From the NCBI GenBank assembly GCA_964017195.1, contig OZ024894.1:28008825-28072824 (forward strand): DNA of 64,000 bases, given 5' to 3'. The stretch's first letter is position 1; every line of letters begins with the position of its first letter. The notes below the pieces were generated by a model that was given only the letters and a program-made list of their open reading frames with translations, was not told the origin of the DNA and did no database searches. Position numbers and translations under genes: made by a program. This document shows positions 57,001 to 64,000 of this stretch, in pieces. This stretch comes from Siderastrea radians (Eukaryota > Cnidaria > Anthozoa > Scleractinia > Rhizangiidae).

Positions 57001-57362
57001 GTGAAAGTTGAGAAGAAGTATATATATCCACCTTCTTTTAACTCTATTATCTTAAGCGTATTTTCCTAAGAGTCAACAACAAATAACCTGTAATAAAAGT
57101 TACACCTTATTCAAAATATAAATTTGTTGTTTGTCATCAAAACATGCCAAAACTATAATCCAAATTTTTGTTTAAAAGGCAAGAACTGTTTGGAATGCTA
57201 ATTTTAACAGCAACACTGTAACTGAAGCTTAATGAAAACAAAAAGGATGCTTTGTTGCCCTTTCACTTGCCCAGCGGATAACATATGAACATTCGTAGTC
57301 GAGTGAACAAAAACTACTGTACGTCTGTCGGCTGTTTACAACCGGAATGACCTTTTAATTAT
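54003..57362. other. Intergenic, no supported gene
   Basis: Contains a (TTA)n microsatellite at about 55364-55400 and a degenerate TCAATCAA-rich stretch at about 55575-55690. Frames of 60-84 codons show no recognisable content. Confidence 0.4.
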
Positions 57363-57366
57363 TTAA

Positions 57367-59176
57367 GGAGACTCGCAACAGTTTTTTTGGCCTTGGAGTG
57401 TATCTTTTGAAGTCAAAATTTCGCATAGAAGATAAACTTCGATTTCCTTGATACTACACCACCTTTTCAAAATATGATCAAAGTTTATTTTCTCACTGGT
57501 TTCCTAGCAACAGCTGTCACCATAGCAACGGTAATGAACAACCCCTCATTTTAAATAAGGTCGAATATCTCGAAAACTAATCAGACACTTTATGACGAAA
57601 CTTAAACTATTTGAACTACTCAACCTACACAACTTGTATGCGAAATTAGGGGAAAATCTGTAAGAGCGTTTTCACGTAAACCATGATTCATTTTTTACGG
57701 GCTGATTTTGGTCATTCCTGCAACTTTCTCCAATATTTCAAGAAAGATAAAACTTAACAGTTTCTCTTTTCAGCTGAAGGATCTTTTATGATATCAGAAC
57801 ATTCTTAATGTACATTAAGCTTCCTAGGTTGCTGCGATTTTAAGATATTTATATTTAAAAACTGCTAATTAAAATGCAGCGCAAATCAGCCAAAAAGTCC
57901 GTAATTTGCATATATAGAAATATTTCTAAACTGCCCTTACAGATTTTTCTCTTAAATTGATTAACGTTAGAATAATAATTCTTTTTGATGTTCCAGCAAG
58001 TTTTAGGCTGAATAAACATTTCTGTTATTAGATAAGAAGGCTGAATCTTGGTCAAGTTTCAGTCGTTGTTAACTTTCAACGAGCAACAGCTTTATTTCGT
58101 TTTTCCTGGTCTATTTCTCGGTTATTCACGTGCAATGAATAATTATACACGCTGCGCTTGTGTCCACTTTGCGTTTATAATTCCTTCTCATAATAAAAGA
58201 AAATATTCGTCTTCTGAGCTTGTTTCTCGTCATTTTTCGGCCCCAGTGTAATGCCATCGTGGGCGTTAACATGTATGCAATCCGTAATTAAAAAAGCTAA
58301 AACGTCAGTCAGTGTTTAAAGAATAATGGCAAAGAGTCTCCAGGAAGAAGCTCAGAAGACGAGAATTTTTATTATTATGAGAAGGAATTATAAATGCACG
58401 AGAGGACACAAGCGCAGCGTGTATAAATATCCATTGCACGGGAATAACCGTGAAATAGACCAGGAAAAACAAATAAAACTGTTGCTCGTTGAAAGTTAAT
58501 AACGACTGAAACCTGACCGAGAGCCTTCTTATCTAATAACAGAAATGTTTATTCAGCCTAAAACGTGCTGGAACATCAAAAAGAATTATTATTCTAACGT
58601 CAATCAATTTAAGAGAAAAATCTGTAAGGGCAGTTTAGAAATATTTCTATTTATGCAAATTACGGACTTTTTGGCTGATTTGTACTGCATTTAAGCAGTT
58701 TTTAAATATATATATATCCTTAAATCGCAGCCACCTAGGAAGCTCAATGTACATTAAGAATGTTTTGATATCATAAAAGATCCTTCAACTGAAAAGGGAA
58801 ACTGTTAAGTTTTATCTTTCTTGAAATATTGGAGAAAGTTGCAGGAATGACCAAAATCAGCCCGAAAAAAATGAATCATGGTTTACGTGAAAACGCTCTT
58901 ACAGATTTTTCCCTAATTTTGCATACAAGTTGTGTAGGTTGAGTAGTTCAAATGGTTCAAGTTTCGTCATAAGGTGTCTGACTAGTTTTCGAGATATTCG
59001 ACATTATTTAAAATGAGGGGTTGTCCATTACCGTTGCTATGGTGATAGATGTTGCTAGGGAACCAGTGAGAAAATAATCTTTGATCATTTGTTGAAAAGG
59101 TGGTGTAGTATCAAGGAAATCGAAGTTTATCTTCTATGCGAAATTTTGACTTCAAAAAAAAACTGTGCGAGCCTCC
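57367..59176. mobile_element. TTAA-target fold-back element 1 (1.8 kb)
   Basis: Flanked by TTAA at 57363-57366 and 59177-59180. Termini GGAGACTCGCAACAG and CTGTGCGAGCCTCC are inverted copies with few differences. The inverted arms extend ~850 bp each (about 57367-58230 and 58340-59176) around a ~110-bp centre, so most of the element is palindromic. TTAA target duplication points to the piggyBac or Kolobok superfamilies. No transposase is encoded; mirrored short ORFs are palindrome artefacts. Confidence 0.85.
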
Positions 59177-59180
59177 TTAA

Positions 59181-62100
59181 GAGCCATTTTCTGAGAATAT
59201 CGAGAATCGAAAGACACTCACCAAAAAATCGAATTTTTTTTTATTTTGCCAAAACATTCCTTTGGGTAAGCTAATTCAAGAAAAAATAATCCAAAGTTCC
59301 AACGAGTTATTTAACCGACGAAAATTTAAAAAGTTTGAAAAATGCATAAACGGGCGGTTTTAGGGTCTCTGAACAGGTCAAATTCTCACTCAACTTTAGG
59401 AAGCCGATGAGAGCGTAAAAAAGATTCTTTTAAAACGAAACAAACCACGAACATTATTTAATCTTTTTACTTTAAAACAGTGTAATTAATTTGCCGATGT
59501 TTGTTTTCCAACATTTTCAAGCGGCGTTCTTATCGTGCCGCTCTAAACCTCGTTTATCACAAGGTCAAATGAAGGCCAACTTCAGCCGCTTAAAACGGCA
59601 TCTGGTATATATCTTTCAACGATTACGACTACACAACAACAAAGCTCTGTCATTGCACTTTTAACCAGGAAAGTTACAGCTTTGGAAATTAAATACTTCC
59701 CCGTCAGTAAATTTTACTGTTTAGTGATCCGAGCGGGAAGAATTGTATGCAAATTACAGATTTAATTCCTGGAATACTGCTAACAATTACAAAGGTCCTT
59801 TAAGATAGGCTCACCATAAGTTAAACATGCACGCACAATGTTTTTCCGAAAGAAGGCTCGGCTTTCTGGAGTGGTGCTGAGTCTTACTATGTTAAAACAA
59901 AGCAGATTTTTAACGGCATTTCAACAAGATGGGAATCCACTCATTCAACTGAACCAAGATAACGTCGAAAACACTGATACAACGTATTATGCCGCCTACC
60001 TTGCGAACCGAAAAAGCAGCAATACCATAGAAAAACATTCCAAACTGTAAACAAACGATTTTCAGTTTCCTGATTGAGCGAACATATTTTAAACTCATCG
60101 CGTAGAGGAATAAACGAAAACGCAGATGACCTGTGCACTGACTCTCACGTGTCACACCACACTGACAGAGAGAGTCACGTATTCGATTTCTGTCATGTAA
60201 TTTGAGATGTAAATACAGGAATAAAAACTTGGTGGAAAATTTAAAAAAAAAAAAACTTGCACTACATGGACTACAAAGGAGTTTTTTACAGTCACAACTC
60301 TTTCTATAAAGTGGGTTAATTCTGCAATGTACGTGCCGTTGTAACTTTACCACTACTTTAATTACAGGTCATGAAATAAAATAAATATTACAGTAAGTTA
60401 CGTTCAGAGTGTGTTAGTACTGATAAATCATTAAATGGTGTCGTGTAGTTTTTCCACTCTTCTGGAGAGGGTTACTGCCTTTGGATTAAGCTGTGATTAC
60501 CCAGGCCATGTTGAAGTTGTTTCCCTAAAAGAATGCACAAGAGACATCTCGCGGCTTCTAAGTGCAGATAAAGTGGTTGACAGTGAATTCAAGTTGTTGT
60601 TAGCCCGAGCAGCTAATGTTATTGCTTTTTGTTTTGGAGTTACTGTGTTCCATAATTTTGGCCACAGATACTTCGTAGCACTCGGTATCCCTTAATCTAG
60701 GTTTTGCTGGTTCAGGACTTCAAAAGTCGCTAGTCCCGTGCCCTCCGGTGGTGGGGGGGGGGGGGGGAGGGGGATTTTGGCCGATGTTTGGGTGTAGGGG
60801 TGACGCTGCAGGTTTGACGCCCTGACCTTCAGTTGGGACAGAAAAACGAAATGGAATGTCAATCGTACTGACCATACCCAGTTGGGGAATACGCGCATAA
60901 AACTATATACCATGTTTAGGGGCAGAGACTGAAAACCATACCCTGTTCTTCCCAACCGGATATGGTCAGTGCGATCGACATTCCATGTCGCTTATCTGTC
61001 TTAAACAGAGTCAGGGTGTTAAACCTGCAGCGTCCCACCTACACCCAAACATTGGCCAAAAGCCCCCCTTCCTCCCCAACCCTCCCCCCTCCCGCCGTCG
61101 GAGGCAGGGGAGTAGCGACTTATGAAGTCCTGATCTCAGCAGAACCTAGATTAAGGGACGCCTACTGCCAGCAAAAAACAGCCACAGCTAAGGCTGACTG
61201 CTGACTGGAAAGCGCTCAATCTGCGTTCTTATTGAAAGCTACAGGGGAGCTTGTACAAGTTGGATCACGTACGTTTACCTAGTTAGCTGTGGTTGTTAAA
61301 AGTGCAGCTATTTCAGGAGGAACACTACATCATACTTTAGAGCGGCGCCAGCAAATACCAAACCGCGCTCTGCTGCGAGGACATATTGTCAGTGACAGGT
61401 GGGACTCTTCTACTGAAAAAAAAAATGCCTTAAAAACAAAAAATCAAAGATAGATATACTTTGAACTCTAAGCTTCCAACCTCATGACACAAAAACCATA
61501 GAAGCGCAAGCTGAAACGACAAAGCGAGAAAAGGTGTCATGTGGGCGAGTTCTCGCATGGGCCCGCGTAGCTTCCTTGTCTCGCTCCCTCGAACTGCTGC
61601 TAAGGAAGATTACATCGGAGTTCAATTTTCGGCGTCTGAAATCACATCGTGCTCTTATCAATAACTATTGTGCTACAGTTGAGCGAGTTAAGGCTAAGCA
61701 TCCCCCCCCCCCCCGCCCAAACGGGAGAGGTACTCCCTTGGACTGTACTAGGACGTGCTGCTGGACAGGGTACACACCCAAACATTGGCCAAAAGCCCCC
61801 CTCCCCCCCCCTGCCACCGGAGGGCACGGGAGTAGCGAGTTTTGAAGTCCTGAACTGCAGAACCTAGATTAAGGGATGCCGAGTGCTATGAAGTATCTGT
61901 GGCCAAAATTATGGAACACAGTAACTCCAAAACAGAAAGCAATAACATTTGCTGCTCGGGCTAACAACAACTTGAATTCACTGTCAACCACTTTATCTGC
62001 ACTTAGAGGCCGCGAGATGTCTCTTGTGCAGTGCATTCTTTTAGGGGAACAACTTCAACGCGGCCTGGATAATCACAGCTTAATCCACAGGCAGTAACCC

Positions 62101-63403
62101 TCTCCAGAAGAGCGGAAAAACTACACGACGCCATTTAATGATTTATCAGTACTAACACACTCTGGACCGTAACTTACTGTAATATTTATTTTATTTCATG
62201 ACCTGTAATTAAATTACTGGTAAAGTTACAACAGCACGTACATTGCAGAATTAACCCACTTTATAGAAAGAGTTGTGACTGTAAAAAACTCCTTTGCAGT
62301 CCATGTAGTGCAAGTTTTTTTTTGTTTTTTTTAATTTTCCACCAAGTTTTTATTCCTGTATTTATATCTCAAATCACATGACAGAAATCGAATACGTGAC
62401 TCTCTCTGTCGGTGTGGTGTGACACGTGAGAGTCAGTGCACAGGTCATCTGCGTTTTCGCTTATTCCTCTACGCGATGAGTTTAAAATATGTTCGCTCAA
62501 TCAGGAAACTGAAAATTCGTTTGTTTACAGTTTGGAATGTTTTTCTATGGTATTGCTGCTTTTTCGGTTCGCAAGGTAGGCGGCATAATACGTTGTATCA
62601 GTGTTTTCGACGTTATCTTGGTTCAGTTGAATGAGTGGATTCCCATCTTGTTGAAATGCCGTTAAAAATCTGCTTTGTTTTAACATAGTAAGACTCAGCA
62701 CCACTCCAGAAAGCCGAGCCTTCTTTCAAAGATCAGGAAAAACATTGTGCGTGCATGTTTAACTTATGATGAGCCTATCTTAAAGAACCTTTGTAATTGT
62801 TAGCAGTATTCTAGGAATTAAATCTGTAATTTGCATACAATTCTTCCCGCGCGGATCACTATACAGTAAAATTTACTGACGGGGAAGTATTTAATTTCCA
62901 AAGCTGAAACTTTCCTGGTTAAAAGTACAATGACAGAGCTTTGTTGTTGTGTAGTCGTAATCATTGAACAATACATACCAGATGCCGTTTTAAGCTGCCG
63001 AAGTTGGCCTTCATTTGACCTTGTGATAAACGAGGTTAACAGCGGCACGATAAGAACGCCGCTTGAAAATGTTGGAAAACAAACATTGGCAAATTAATTA
63101 CACAGGTTTAAAGTACAAAGGTTAAATAATGTTCGTGCTTTGTTTCGTGTTAAAAATTTTTTTTTTACGCTCTCACCGGCTTCCTAAAGTTGAGTGAGAA
63201 TTTGACCCCTTTAGAGACCCTAAAACCGCCCGTTTATGCATTTTTCAAACTTTTTTTAATTTTCGTCGGTTAAATAACTCGTTGCAACTTTGGATTATTT
63301 TTGCTTGAGTTAGCTTACCCAAAGGGATGTTTTGGCAAAATAAAAAAAAATTCGATTTTTTTGTGAGTGTCTTTCGATTCTCGATATTCTCAGAAAATGG
63401 CTC
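59181..63403. mobile_element. TTAA-target fold-back element 2 (4.2 kb)
   Basis: Flanked by TTAA (59177-59180, shared with element 1, and 63404-63407). Termini GAGCCATTTTCTGAG and CTCAGAAAATGGCTC are perfect inverted copies. Arms of roughly 1.5 kb (59181-60700, 61870-63403) enclose a ~1.2-kb centre with its own inverted blocks. A frame of 86 codons at 60435-60695 has a diverged mirror image near 61880-62140; no protein family recognised. Confidence 0.85.
60689..61882. repeat. Central nested inverted segment with poly-G tracts
   Basis: Bounded by CCCTTAATCTAGGTT and its inverse (61863-61876). A ~110-bp motif with GCCAATGTTTGGGTGTAG-type sequence and a G- or C-run (G16 near 60755) occurs three times: 60710-60830 forward, 61025-61145 and 61700-61862 inverted. 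Confidence 0.75.
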
Positions 63404-63824
63404 TTAAGCACTGGACTAACGATAAATATGAAACATCAAGCTAATGATTGATCGGAAAAGCTCTAAAAAGCTGTTCACTGAACACAAATAATAAGCTCAA
63501 CTAAGCATATTTCACAACAAAAGTCATGTTAAAAGCACCACTTATAATAACACGTACCTAACACTGTAGGCATTTGTAGCCTGTTTGACTTGGCAGTTGA
63601 CCCAAATGTCTGAGCAATGCAGCAAAAAGTGAAGTGTTTCCCACTTTCCGAGAAACTATCAACAATTCTTAAGTGGAAATGCGCGACAGAAAGCTATGAA
63701 AACAATATATTCTGTGAGATTGCGGGTAACTGCTTGGTGTAGGCACTCACGTAGTGGTCCGTGCTGTGCGGCCACGCCTAAAAAGGGCACCAATCTCTCT
63801 CAATAACCCGTGACATTGGTGCCC

Positions 63825-63969
63825 AGTACTCCGCGTGCCTGCAAATTCACATCCCTAAGCTATATGAAAACGAATTTTTTCAAAAAACTGCTAACGGAGT
63901 ACTCCGCGTGCCTGCAAATTCACATCCCTAAGCTATATGAAAACGAATTTTTTCAAAAACTGCTAACGG
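63825..63969. repeat. 73-bp direct tandem duplication
   Basis: Copy 1 at 63825-63897 and copy 2 at 63898-63969 differ only by one A in an A-run. The unit begins AGTACTCCGCG and ends CTGCTAACGG. The near identity points to a recent duplication. Confidence 0.92.
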
Positions 63970-64000
63970 AGTTAACAGCATAGTCTGAAACCAAATACGC

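Noticed and set aside
59838..62634. Mirrored ORF pairs such as 59910-60353 and 62419-62634
   Set aside because: Both arms of one palindrome encode the same stretch; no domain is present and the arms differ by frameshifts.
1..64000. Telomeric repeats expected if the endonuclease-less PLE were telomere-attached
   Set aside because: No TTAGGG-type runs are seen at any array junction or elsewhere in the window.

Overview
This is eukaryotic, almost certainly invertebrate metazoan, nuclear DNA. It is AT-rich, with phase-matched split exons and a dense mixture of Penelope-like, DIRS-like, LINE, hAT-like, CACTA-like and TTAA-target elements. That mix is typical of cnidarians (corals, anemones), but the species cannot be fixed from sequence alone. 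There are no bacterial-style operons, CRISPR arrays, rRNA or tRNA genes.

Region 1 (1-2048): AT-rich flank with no gene I can support. Region 2 (2049-29886): a 27.8 kb array made entirely of one Penelope-like retroelement (PLE). On the minus strand there is a 318-bp 3' fragment, nine apparently identical 1068-bp internally deleted units, a 42-bp 3' scrap, three full 3130-bp units and three truncated units. At 24398/24399 the array flips, and four units follow on the plus strand, the last carrying an intact ORF. Full units encode an 853-residue PLE reverse transcriptase with intact catalytic motifs and no GIY-YIG endonuclease. Every unit that keeps its 5' region carries a CCAAT/TATA promoter-like block followed by a type I hammerhead ribozyme whose stem III is the palindrome ACCTAGGT, the layout expected for dimer-acting ribozymes. 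Read-through RNA from the array would be cut into unit-length pieces of 1068 or 3130 nt. The short units look like retrozyme-style non-autonomous passengers of the full PLE.

Region 3 (29887-35500): part of a host-like gene on the minus strand (three phase-consistent exons, possible tyrosine-recombinase-like core-binding domain, one in-frame TAG). It also holds a hAT-type MITE and a 150-bp tandem repeat with palindromes in an intron.

Region 4 (35800-52560): a nest of elements. A decayed APE-type LINE is split after 38748 and resumes at 52151. The 13.4 kb insert carries DIRS-like remains: a tyrosine recombinase, an RT/RNase H, and repeats ordered B...A-B...A, like split direct repeats. Inside it lie a PLE GIY-YIG fragment with 45-bp inverted ends and a ~7.2 kb CACTA-like element with CGTAAA subterminal repeats. 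The latter contains a fold-back MITE and a second LINE 5' fragment.

Region 5 (52560-64000): no recognisable gene. It has a TCATGA-rich block, a TTA microsatellite, two adjoining fold-back elements of 1.8 and 4.2 kb that share a TTAA target site, and a 73-bp tandem duplication near the end.
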